From assembly GCF_000422765.1 (NCBI RefSeq), contig NZ_AUGR01000010.1, positions 62,001-126,000 of the forward strand: a DNA stretch of 64,000 nucleotides, written 5' to 3'. A program made the translations under genes and the position numbers. The stretch comes from Neptunomonas japonica DSM 18939 (GTDB lineage: Bacteria; Pseudomonadota; Gammaproteobacteria; Pseudomonadales; Balneatricaceae). This document shows, one piece after another, positions 54,328 to 62,783 of this stretch. The stretch's first letter is position 1, and each line of letters opens with the position of its first letter. Under the pieces are notes generated by a model, which was given only the letters and a program-made list of their open reading frames with translations, made no database searches and was not told the origin of the DNA.

Positions 54328-55521
54328 ATGGCAGCAATTAGTATTCGTAATGTAGATGTCGTATTTGGCGATTCTATTAAGCAAAGCTTGGCGTTGCTTG
54401 ATAAGGGCAGTACTCGACAAGAAATCATTGATACTACCGGCGATGTTGTGGGTGTGGATAATGCGTGTATTGAAGTTCAAGAAGGTGAAATTTGTGTATT
54501 AATGGGATTGTCTGGCTCTGGTAAGTCCAGCCTTTTACGTGCGGTGAATGGTTTAAACTCAGTGAGCCGAGGAGAGCTGTTGGTGCAAGATGGCGATCAA
54601 ATGGTGGATATTGCCACTTGCGATGCCGACAAGTTGCGACATATGCGCACCAGTAAAGTATCGATGGTCTTCCAGAATTTTGCTTTAATGCCGTGGATGA
54701 GCGTGGTAGATAATGTTGCTTTTGGCTTAGATATGAAAGGCATGGGTAAGCAAGAGCGCCGTGCCAAAGCGATGGAGAAGCTAGAGATGGTGGGCTTATC
54801 TGAATGGAAGGATAAGCTCCCGCACGAATTGTCTGGAGGTATGAGGCAGCGTGTAGGTCTTGCACGTGCGTTTGCGATGGATAGCGATATATTGCTGATG
54901 GATGAGCCTTTTTCGGCGCTCGATCCGTTAATTCGTAGTCAGCTTCAAGATGAGCTAATTGAACTGCAGCAGCGTTTGAATAAAACCATTTTGTTCGTTA
55001 GTCACGATTTAGATGAGGCGCTTAAAATCGGTACTCATATAGCGATTATGGAATCAGCCAAAATTATTCAACACGGTAAACCAGAAGAGATAGTTCTGAA
55101 TCCAAAAACACCTTATGTTGCTGACTTTGTGGCTCATACTAATCCTTTGAATGTGCTGTGTGGTCGCTCTTTGATGTCGGATAGTAGTGATCTAGAGGTC
55201 TCGGGTGATCAGTGGGTGCTGAACCAACACGACAACACGTTTATTAGTCTTGATAACGAAGGGAAAGTGGCCAGCGCTTCTCGTCAAGAGTTACCCCTGA
55301 CGCTACATCATTGGCATGAAGGTGAGAATATAGAACAGCTAGCAGAGGGATTGCTAGTGATGGCGTCACCGGATGTTTCAATGCGCTCTGCAATTGAAAT
55401 CCGCTATAAAACAGGCTTGCCATTACTCCTTGAAGAAAACGGGCGCTTGGTGGGTATGTTGTCAGATAAAGATTTTTACCATGCGTTGTTAGGGAGGCAC
55501 TTCACGGTTGATGAGGCCTGA
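54328..55521 (+). CDS. choV: Choline ABC transporter ATP-binding protein ChoV
   Basis: A 397-residue ATPase. Walker A MGLSGSGKSSLLRAVNGLN, Q-loop MVFQNFALMPWMSV, signature LSGGMRQRVGLARAFAMDSD, Walker B ILLMDEPFSALDPL and H-loop LFVSHDLDEALKIG. The C-terminal extension (about 265-397) has a CBS-like domain, as in ProV/OpuAA, which may sense ionic strength or nucleotide. Last gene of the bet-cho unit; ends near the bidirectional terminator 55538-55566. Confidence 0.93.
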   Translation: MAAISIRNVDVVFGDSIKQSLALLDKGSTRQEIIDTTGDVVGVDNACIEVQEGEICVLMGLSGSGKSSLLRAVNGLNSVSRGELLVQDGDQMVDIATCDADKLRHMRTSKVSMVFQNFALMPWMSVVDNVAFGLDMKGMGKQERRAKAMEKLEMVGLSEWKDKLPHELSGGMRQRVGLARAFAMDSDILLMDEPFSALDPLIRSQLQDELIELQQRLNKTILFVSHDLDEALKIGTHIAIMESAKIIQHGKPEEIVLNPKTPYVADFVAHTNPLNVLCGRSLMSDSSDLEVSGDQWVLNQHDNTFISLDNEGKVASASRQELPLTLHHWHEGENIEQLAEGLLVMASPDVSMRSAIEIRYKTGLPLLLEENGRLVGMLSDKDFYHALLGRHFTVDEA

Positions 55522-55537
55522 AGCATTAGAGTACTTT

Positions 55538-55566
55538 GTAAGAGCCTGGTGTAGCTTGGCTCTTAC
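55538..55566. terminator. Bidirectional terminator between choV and betI
   Basis: GTAAGAGCC and GGCTCTTAC, a perfect 9-bp stem with an 11-base loop. The right arm overlaps the betI stop codon, and ATTTTG follows. Confidence 0.7.
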
Positions 55567-56201
55567 ATTTTGTGGTTGCTAGATTGGTTGTTGTTAGATC
55601 GATGTTTAGCAATAACCTCTGCAGGAAGCTGCTGCTCTAAATAATCGATAATCAAGCGCTGCGCCAAATTGCTATCAATGCCTGTAGGTGTTAGCGCGCC
55701 TCGTAGCCAGATGCCATCAATAAGAGCGGCGATACTTTGCGCTACAATCAAGGCTCTATCGGCGGGTAACACTTGTTTTAACTCGAGAATCAAGTGCGAC
55801 AATAGCCTTTTTTCGTTGACGCGTTGTAAACGATAGAGCGCCGGGTCATGCATCGCTAAAGACCAGAACGCCAGCCAGGTTTTAACAACTTTAGGCTCTA
55901 GCTGTCGGGGGTCAAAGTTTCCGCCGACAATTGCTTTAATTCGACCCACAACATCATCTTTTGGGGCTTCTTGTAAGCGGATTTTAACGCCGTGAGAAAG
56001 CTGCTGAAGTACTGAGCGCATTGTTGCTTCGAGTAAGCCGTTTTTACCGCCGAAGTAATGGTTAATAATCGCAGGAGACACCCCTGCATAACTGCTAATC
56101 ATCGCGACACTGGCTTTATGTAACCCAACAGAGTTGATTGCCTCCATTGTGGCATTAATCAGCTGTGGCTTTCTTATTTCTGGCATTCCAACTTTAGGCA
56201 T
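55563..56201 (-). CDS. betI: Choline-responsive TetR-type repressor BetI
   Basis: A 212-residue TetR regulator starting [20 protein letters not shown], the BetI N-terminus. [23 protein letters not shown] followed by [13 protein letters not shown]. An ATG at 56207 two codons earlier is possible. Unusually for the family, it does not lead the bet operon but faces it from the far end, convergent with choV. It should bind the palindrome at 48909-48928. The gene's own upstream region (56208-56474) shows no obvious copy of the box. Confidence 0.92.
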   Translation of the reverse strand: MPKVGMPEIRKPQLINATMEAINSVGLHKASVAMISSYAGVSPAIINHYFGGKNGLLEATMRSVLQQLSHGVKIRLQEAPKDDVVGRIKAIVGGNFDPRQLEPKVVKTWLAFWSLAMHDPALYRLQRVNEKRLLSHLILELKQVLPADRALIVAQSIAALIDGIWLRGALTPTGIDSNLAQRLIIDYLEQQLPAEVIAKHRSNNNQSSNHKM

Positions 56202-56474
56202 TAGCATTTTTCTCGCTTAATCTTGAAGGGGAATTTGCCTTTCACATGGTTTACTGTCAAGTGCGATGTCTTGGATAGTCAATAAAAGAGTGAAAGTAGG
56301 TCGTTTAAGCAAACTGAAATATGTAGTGATGTTAGCCCCTATTATAGGTTGCTTTCCTTCACACGAAGCATAATCATAAGCCGAGTAATAACCTTGCGCT
56401 GCGGGTGTTTTTTTACGGTCGATGTACTAGAATAAGCGCGCGTTAAGGATAATGAATATATAGGGAGTCGCAAC

Positions 56475-56858
56475 GTGCGATTAATAACATCAAGTAAGCT
56501 ACGTCGTACAATGTTGAGTACGATAGTTATATTAACTGCATTATCTGCTGTTGGTTGTACATCTTCACAACAAAAAACTGAGTACTCGTTATCCACCTCA
56601 CAAGAACACCTGCTAATTCCGGCAGACATCGCGGAGTTTCTTAGTCATTCCGCAACGGATAGTAGCGCTGCCTTTGCGCGCTCGCCTTGGGGTGACAATA
56701 TTACCCTTTCTGCGCAAGCTCCTTATTTTTCTGCCAGTGGTGCTGAATGCCGTCAGCTTATAGTTGAAAAAGCTATTAGTAGTACTGGGCTTGCCTGCAC
56801 GCAGAACAATCAAGATTGGTATAAATCACGCGCCCTAACGGCAGGCGTTACGCAGTAA
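56475..56858 (+). CDS. Small lipoprotein at the head of the polysaccharide locus (DVU3141-like)
   Basis: A 127-residue protein starting at GTG 56475 (GGGAG about 8 bases upstream). A signal peptide ends in the lipobox SAVGC at about residue 28. The mature part is short with two conserved-looking cysteines (AECRQLI and GLACTQ) and resembles DVU3141-like proteins found before polysaccharide export genes. It is 48 bases before the exporter gene. Function unknown. Confidence 0.65.
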   Translation: MRLITSSKLRRTMLSTIVILTALSAVGCTSSQQKTEYSLSTSQEHLLIPADIAEFLSHSATDSSAAFARSPWGDNITLSAQAPYFSASGAECRQLIVEKAISSTGLACTQNNQDWYKSRALTAGVTQ

Positions 56859-56906
56859 TCTGATCGGCTTTGATCAGTTTTAATGTCATTAGAAAAGTGA
56901 AAAATT

Positions 56907-58658
56907 ATGCATTCAACGGCGTTGTATTTAAAAGTTTCCGCATCACGTCTTTTTAAAAAGCACCATCTTTTAAGTGGTGTATTAGCCACGCTATTGCTCA
57001 CTACAGCCCCTGTTAATGTTGCGCAGGCTATCTCGATCAATACGGGCACTGGCGGGCTGGATACAGAAGAGCAAGCCGCTGCCATTTCTGCAGTAGTCGT
57101 CGATACTCCAAATACTAATTGGAAAACAGGTACTTACGGCCATAATCGAAGGGGCCGCGATTCTGAAAGTGATTCGGTACTGCCTTATGGCGAACACCTT
57201 TTTACGGGTGGCTTTCGTGGTGTGCGGGCCGACGGCCTTAATCCAGATTATAAAATTGCCCCTGGAGATTTGATAACACTACGTTTATGGGGTGCTATTG
57301 AAGTTGAAAGAGTATTACCGGTTGATGCTCAAGGTTATATTTTTATACCTTCGGTTGGCCCGGTTAAAGTACAAGGCGCTTCCCAGAAGAGCTTGAATAG
57401 CCGAGTTAAGTCTTCGGTACAGTCTATCTATCCTGAAAACGTAAATGTGTACACTAATTTGCAAGGTGTGCAGCCGGTAGCGGTGTTTGTTACGGGTGAA
57501 GTTCAAAACCCTGGCCGCTATGCAGGAACACCCAATGACTCTGTTCTGTATTTTTTGGATCAGGCCGGTGGAATTGATGCGCAGCTAGGTAGTTTTCGCT
57601 CTATCCGCGTTATTCGTAATAAGAAAACCATTAAAACAGCAGACCTGTACCGCTTTATGAAAGAAGGGCAGCTGCCTACATTGCAGTTTCACGATGGAGA
57701 TACGGTTGTTGTAGGGCGTCGACAAGCAGCAGTAACAGTGGCGGGCGATGTTGAACGAGAACTGCAGTACGAGTTAACCCGCAAAGAAAATACGGGTAAG
57801 AGCTTACTTCAATACGCGAGAACCAAACCGGGTATTACCCATGTATTGGTTCGTGGTGTTCGCAATGATGGGCTTTTAGCAAAATATTACACATTAGCTG
57901 CTTTTGAAACAGCACGTTTAAAAAATGGCGATGAAGTACTGTTTAGCGCAGATCAGCAGGATGAAACGATTGTTATACAGGTAGAGGGTAGTTATTACGG
58001 TCCTTCGCGTTATGCCGTACCTAACGATGCTACATTGACTCAATTATTGAATAACATCCAAGTACCTAAGGCGCTCACTGATACTAGTAGTATATCTCTC
58101 CGGCGTTTAAGTGTTGCCGCTAGGCAAAAAGCCTCTTTAGAAGAAAGCCTGCGCCGCCTAGAAACAACATACTTGGGTGCGCCTTCGTCAACCCCGGATG
58201 AGGCTTCTATCCGTGTAAAAGAAGCAGAACTAATATCCAGCTTTGTAAAACGTGCTGCCTTGATCGAGCCTAATGGACGTATGGTGGTTGCTAATGATGG
58301 CTCAGTCGCTGATATTCGCTTACAAGATGGCGATGTAATTACTATCCCAGAAATGTCTGACTCGCTGCTAATTAGTGGCGAGGTATTAGTTCCTCAAGCA
58401 ACTGTTTATCATGCCAGCAATGACGTAATGGATTACATCGAGCGCTCGGGTGGCTTTACTCAGCATGCAGACAGAAATAACATTCTTGTTGTACGTCTCA
58501 ACGGTGAAGTTCGCAAAGCAGCCGATGTGGACTTGCAAGCCGGTGATGAAATTTTGGTATTGCCGGCGGTACCCACCAAAAATTTACAGTTAGCAACCAG
58601 CTTGACGCAAATCATTTACCAGTTAGCGATTGCTGCTAAAGTCGCGATAGATTTGTAG
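56907..58658 (+). CDS. Polysaccharide export protein, Wza/KpsD-like with SLBB domains
   Basis: A 583-residue protein with an N-terminal signal peptide (cleavage near AQA-I). The Poly_export domain is about residues 110-190 (DYKIAPGDLITLRLWGAIEV; VPVDAQGYIFIPSVGPVKV with one difference). SLBB-type repeats follow (PVAVFVTGEVQNPGRYAGTP; VTVAGDVERELQYELTR; VIQVEGSYYGPSRYAVPND; LISGEVLVPQATVYH). It should form the periplasm-spanning export channel. The length and SLBB number are closer to KpsD than to Wza. It ends one base before the ABC permease start. Confidence 0.88.
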   Translation: MHSTALYLKVSASRLFKKHHLLSGVLATLLLTTAPVNVAQAISINTGTGGLDTEEQAAAISAVVVDTPNTNWKTGTYGHNRRGRDSESDSVLPYGEHLFTGGFRGVRADGLNPDYKIAPGDLITLRLWGAIEVERVLPVDAQGYIFIPSVGPVKVQGASQKSLNSRVKSSVQSIYPENVNVYTNLQGVQPVAVFVTGEVQNPGRYAGTPNDSVLYFLDQAGGIDAQLGSFRSIRVIRNKKTIKTADLYRFMKEGQLPTLQFHDGDTVVVGRRQAAVTVAGDVERELQYELTRKENTGKSLLQYARTKPGITHVLVRGVRNDGLLAKYYTLAAFETARLKNGDEVLFSADQQDETIVIQVEGSYYGPSRYAVPNDATLTQLLNNIQVPKALTDTSSISLRRLSVAARQKASLEESLRRLETTYLGAPSSTPDEASIRVKEAELISSFVKRAALIEPNGRMVVANDGSVADIRLQDGDVITIPEMSDSLLISGEVLVPQATVYHASNDVMDYIERSGGFTQHADRNNILVVRLNGEVRKAADVDLQAGDEILVLPAVPTKNLQLATSLTQIIYQLAIAAKVAIDL

Positions 58659-59459
58659 ATGAACAGTTCATACCAGCGTAGATCTACATGGCAAGTGACA
58701 TGCAGCGTATGGCATGCACTTTTTTTACGCGAGGCTCTTGCTAGGACAATGTCAGACAGAATGGCATGGTTTTGGATACTTGCTGAGCCAGCTGCTATGG
58801 TCTTGATAATGATAGTTATACGTACTGTTATATTAGGAAGAAACACACATATAGCAGGCGCTGAGTACATTCCTTGGTTTATTGTTGGATTATTTGGCTT
58901 TTATTTGTTTCGAGAGAATATGATGCGTTTATTGAACGCTATTACGGCAAATAAAGCTCTATTTGCTTATAGGCAAGTAAAACCAATAGATACTGTTTTA
59001 GTAAGGTCTTGCTTAGAAAGCTTAATAAGAACTGTAGTATTTATCATTTTTATTGTTTTAGGAGGAGTTATTGGTTTTGGTTTAATACCAGAGGAACCAA
59101 TTATGGCTATTGGCTATTGGCTGTTGCTTTGGGTGTTAGGTTTGGGTGTTGGACTGATAGGATCAGTTGTTTCAGTTCTAGTCCCGGAAATTGGTCGAGT
59201 TATAAAAATCATGTCATTTCCTCTTTTAATGGTTTCAGGTGTTCTCTTTCCAATAAACTATTTGCCTTATGAGCTGCAACAATATTTATTATTTAATCCA
59301 ATCGTGCATGGAATTGAGTTGTTACGATCTGCTTTTTTCGATTCCTATAAAGTTTTGCCAAACGTGAGTGTTTTATATTTATCACTATGGAATTTGTCGC
59401 TGTTATTAATTGGATTGGTTTTACATATTAAATTTGAACTGAAGCTTAAAGCAAAATGA
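58659..59459 (+). CDS. Polysaccharide ABC-2 type permease (KpsM-like)
   Basis: A 266-residue inner-membrane protein with six predicted helices, of the ABC-2 (capsule export) class. WFWILAEPAAMVLIMIVIRT and MSFPLLMVSGVLFPINYLPY are characteristic. Starts right after the stop of the exporter gene and overlaps the ATPase gene by 4 bases (ATGA). Pairs with the next gene to move a lipid-linked capsular polymer. Confidence 0.9.
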   Translation: MNSSYQRRSTWQVTCSVWHALFLREALARTMSDRMAWFWILAEPAAMVLIMIVIRTVILGRNTHIAGAEYIPWFIVGLFGFYLFRENMMRLLNAITANKALFAYRQVKPIDTVLVRSCLESLIRTVVFIIFIVLGGVIGFGLIPEEPIMAIGYWLLLWVLGLGVGLIGSVVSVLVPEIGRVIKIMSFPLLMVSGVLFPINYLPYELQQYLLFNPIVHGIELLRSAFFDSYKVLPNVSVLYLSLWNLSLLLIGLVLHIKFELKLKAK

Positions 59460-60169
59460 TAATAGTTAAGAATTTATCTAAGCGCTATCACAACCATCAT
59501 GGTAGTAAATGGGTTTTAAAGGATGTGAATTTCACAATACCAAGTAATGTCAGTGTCGGTCTTATTGGCGGTAACGGTGCTGGGAAGTCAACCTTGTTAA
59601 GAATTATATCTGGCATGGACTCTCCGGATAAAGGGGAAGTAATACGTGAATGCAAAGTATCTTGGCCTATTGGGTTATCCGGCGGCTTTCAGGGTTCGAT
59701 GACAGGGCGTCAAAATGTAAAATTTGTTGCCAGGGTGCATGGTTGTGATGACATAGGAGCTTTGATTAGCAAAGTTCAGAGTTTTGCTGAGATAGGAGAG
59801 TCGTTTGATGAACCTGTTAAAACCTACTCCTCTGGAATGAAGTCTCGGTTAGCATTTGGGTTGTCGTTAGCATTTGATTTCGATGTTTTTCTTTCCGATG
59901 AAGCGACTTCCGTAGGTGATCAAGCTTTCAGGAAAAAGGCGTCAGACACATTCAAAAGTAAAGTTGGGGAATCAAGCATAATTATTGTGTCTCATGCCGA
60001 AGATATATTAAGAGAGTTATGTAGTGCAGGGATTTGGCTGAAGGAAGGGCAGGCGATATGGTTTGACGATATTAATACCGCTATAGATGAGTACAATGTT
60101 TATTCGGGCATTCCGCCGATTGAAGTAAGAAGAGAGCTCAGGCGAGCAGCTAGGCGTAATAAGTTATAA
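59456..60169 (+). CDS. Polysaccharide ABC transporter ATP-binding protein (KpsT-like)
   Basis: A 237-residue ATPase. Walker A GLIGGNGAGKSTLLRIISG, signature-like YSSGMKSRLAFGLSLAF, Walker B DFDVFLSDEATSVGD, H-loop IIIVSHAEDILREL. No C-terminal carbohydrate-binding domain, so it is of the KpsT class that exports without selecting chain ends. Pairs with the permease. Confidence 0.92.
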   Translation: MIIVKNLSKRYHNHHGSKWVLKDVNFTIPSNVSVGLIGGNGAGKSTLLRIISGMDSPDKGEVIRECKVSWPIGLSGGFQGSMTGRQNVKFVARVHGCDDIGALISKVQSFAEIGESFDEPVKTYSSGMKSRLAFGLSLAFDFDVFLSDEATSVGDQAFRKKASDTFKSKVGESSIIIVSHAEDILRELCSAGIWLKEGQAIWFDDINTAIDEYNVYSGIPPIEVRRELRRAARRNKL

Positions 60170-60201
60170 TAAACTAACCTTGTATAATTTTTGAGTTACA
60201 A

Positions 60202-61293
60202 ATGAAAAAAACATTTAAAAAGAATTTTATTTTATCAATTTGCGTATTGAGCTCATTATTAGTAGCTATTTATTGGTCATTTATCGCGAGTGATATTTAT
60301 ATATCTAAAGCAAATATTGTACTGGAAACACCTAGTGTGAGTATTGGCGAATCTGTGAGTTTTCAGTCGTTGCTTTCTGGAAGTAGTAATAAAAGCAGCG
60401 ATATGCTAATGCTCAAAGAGTATATTTTATCTGTTGATATGATGAGGAAAGTTGAGGAAGAGTTTGGCTTTAGAGAGCATTACTCGAATAAAAATATAGA
60501 TTTTTTTAGTCGTTTGAAGCATAAGATAGGAACAATCGAAGAAGATCATGAGTATTATAAAAAAAGAATATCTGTGAATTTAGATGACTACTCTCAAGTT
60601 TTACGGATTGAAGTAGAAGGATTTGAGCCTGAGTATGCCTATGAAATAGCAAATTTTATAATAAAAAATGGCGAGTATAAGATTAACAGCTTGGGGCAGG
60701 TATTGGCAGAAGAACAGGTAGCATTTCTTGAAAAGCAGGTCTTTGGTTTAAATAAAAAAATGGAGAATGCAAGATCAGATTTGCTTGCATATCAAAATAT
60801 CCATGGGCTAGTTTCACCTATTGGCGCAATCAATAATATTAATACAATAATTGTAGGACTTGAATCAGCGTTATCGAATCTAGAAGCTGAGCTGAAAGCC
60901 TTAATGACTTATCAAAGCTCTAAATCAAGTGAAGTTATTTTTCTTAAAAATAAGATATCTGCATTAAGTGAGCAAATTAACCTTGAGAAAAATAAAATTG
61001 TAAAAAATAATGAAAATGCACTTAATTTCATATCATCTGAATATCAAAACTTAGAGTTGAAATTTAATTTTTCCAGAGATACTTATGGGGCCGCGCTTGT
61101 CGCTTTAGAAAGCACAAGGATAGAGTCAGTAAGAAAGCTTAAACAGTTATATGTTTTGCAAACACCAACGTATCCTGAGTACCCTATAAAACCAATGCGT
61201 CTATATAATACTTTTATGTATATATTAGTGACGTTACTGTTTTATTTTATTGTTCAAATGTTGTTTATGATAATAAGAGATCATAATGACTGA
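60202..61293 (+). CDS. Capsule export inner-membrane protein (KpsE/Wzz-like)
   Basis: A 363-residue protein with an N-terminal membrane helix (about 8-28), a long periplasmic coiled coil (about 165-290) and a C-terminal helix (about 335-355) preceded by the PTYPEYPIKPMRLYNTFMYI motif, the typical Wzz/KpsE end. It is thought to link the ABC exporter with the outer channel. AT content is higher here than in the exporter gene. The gap to the dehydrogenase gene is 161 bases without a gene. Confidence 0.87.
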   Translation: MKKTFKKNFILSICVLSSLLVAIYWSFIASDIYISKANIVLETPSVSIGESVSFQSLLSGSSNKSSDMLMLKEYILSVDMMRKVEEEFGFREHYSNKNIDFFSRLKHKIGTIEEDHEYYKKRISVNLDDYSQVLRIEVEGFEPEYAYEIANFIIKNGEYKINSLGQVLAEEQVAFLEKQVFGLNKKMENARSDLLAYQNIHGLVSPIGAINNINTIIVGLESALSNLEAELKALMTYQSSKSSEVIFLKNKISALSEQINLEKNKIVKNNENALNFISSEYQNLELKFNFSRDTYGAALVALESTRIESVRKLKQLYVLQTPTYPEYPIKPMRLYNTFMYILVTLLFYFIVQMLFMIIRDHND

Positions 61294-61454
61294 TAATTTA
61301 TTTTTGTAGAGTCGAAGAGGATCTTCGATTTATAGAAATGTCTGTACTATCAAAGAAAAAACGAGAAAGCGATAAGAAATAATTTTTAGATGCGTTGTTA
61401 TATGGTCTGATTTTTTAATTAGTGATTTTTAATTAAATGGAAAAGGTGAATGTT

Positions 61455-62717
61455 GTGGAGTTTAATTTAATTACTGTTATGGGGCTTGGGTATATTGGTT
61501 TGCCCACAGCTGCTATGTTTGCTTCTCGAAAAAAAGAAGTGATTGGCGTGGATATTAATGAGCATGCAGTTAATACGATTAATAGCGGTAAAATACATAT
61601 AGTGGAACCTGAATTAGATATGGTTGTACACGCCGCGGTAACCGAAGGGTATTTAAAAGCTACAACTAAGCCTTCGGAATCTGACGCATTCTTAATCGCT
61701 GTGCCTACTCCTTTCAAAGGTGATCATGAACCTGATCTTAGTTATATTAAAGCTGCTAGTAAAGCGATAGCGCCGGCTTTAAAAAAAGATTGTTTAGTTA
61801 TACTTGAATCAACATCACCAGTTGGTACTACAGAAAAAATGGCTGCTTGGTTAGCAGAAGCTAGACCTGATCTAACGTTTCCTTTAGGTGGTGATGAGAA
61901 TTCAGATGTTTTGATTGCCTACTGTCCCGAAAGAGTCCTACCTGGACATGTCATGAGGGAATTAATAGAGAACGATAGGATAATAGGTGGCCTTTCGAAA
62001 AAATCTTCTACTGCTGCTGTTGATCTTTATAAAACATTTGTAGATGGCGAGTGTATTGTCACTAATGCAAGAACAGCAGAAATGTGTAAACTGACAGAGA
62101 ATAGTTTTCGAGATGTGAATATCGCATTTGCAAATGAACTTTCGATGATTTGTGATAAACAGGATGTCAATGTTTGGGAATTAATTGCGTTAGCAAATAG
62201 ACACCCGAGAGTAGATATACTACAACCTGGTTGCGGGGTTGGCGGCCACTGTATTGCTGTAGATCCATGGTTTATAGTGAGTTCTTCTCCTGAAGATGCC
62301 AATATCATACGAATGGCACGTGAAATAAATGATAAAAAACCAAAATGGGTTGTAGAGAAAGCAAACGAAATAGTTAAAAACAAACTAATTGAAAACCCTG
62401 CATTGAAGACTGAAGATATAGTTATCGCTTGTTTAGGTCTTGCTTTTAAACCTGATATAGATGATTTAAGAGAAAGTCCAGCCTTAATGATAACGAAGGA
62501 AATAATTGAAAAACATGCAGGAAAAGTCATTATAGTAGAGCCAAATATCACTAAGCTACCTCAAGATTTAGAGGGTAAATGTGAGTTGTATGAACTGGTA
62601 CCTGCCCTTGCTGAATCAGATATAGTGGTCTTGCTCGTTGATCACAAAGGTTTTAAAAATCTAGATAAAAGCATGTATAGTGATGTTAAAGTGCTAGATA
62701 CCAGAGGGATTTGGTAG
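61455..62717 (+). CDS. wecC: UDP-N-acetyl-D-mannosamine dehydrogenase (WecC-like)
   Basis: A 420-residue UDP-sugar dehydrogenase. Rossmann start MGLGYIGLPTAAMFASRK, then STSPVGTTEKMAAWL, active-site LQPGCGVGGHCIAVDPWFIV (Cys) and LGLAFKPDIDDLRESPALMI. It makes UDP-ManNAcA for capsule or O-antigen. An ATG at 61437 is in frame, but AAGGTGA at 61443-61449 fits GTG at 61455, giving the usual WecC length. No wecB epimerase is in the window. UDP-GlcNAc dehydrogenase (WbpA-like) is an alternative. Confidence 0.9.
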   Translation: MEFNLITVMGLGYIGLPTAAMFASRKKEVIGVDINEHAVNTINSGKIHIVEPELDMVVHAAVTEGYLKATTKPSESDAFLIAVPTPFKGDHEPDLSYIKAASKAIAPALKKDCLVILESTSPVGTTEKMAAWLAEARPDLTFPLGGDENSDVLIAYCPERVLPGHVMRELIENDRIIGGLSKKSSTAAVDLYKTFVDGECIVTNARTAEMCKLTENSFRDVNIAFANELSMICDKQDVNVWELIALANRHPRVDILQPGCGVGGHCIAVDPWFIVSSSPEDANIIRMAREINDKKPKWVVEKANEIVKNKLIENPALKTEDIVIACLGLAFKPDIDDLRESPALMITKEIIEKHAGKVIIVEPNITKLPQDLEGKCELYELVPALAESDIVVLLVDHKGFKNLDKSMYSDVKVLDTRGIW

Positions 62718-62783
62718 GTTGTAAGCTTTTAGCCCATATGAAATTTTATATGGGCACTTAATATTTATAATTGAAGTGGCATT

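Noticed and set aside
62027-62551. 174-codon minus-strand frame opposite wecC
   Set aside because: wecC is certain and the antisense peptide has no recognisable domain; Ser/Phe/Ile bias is typical of an antisense shadow.
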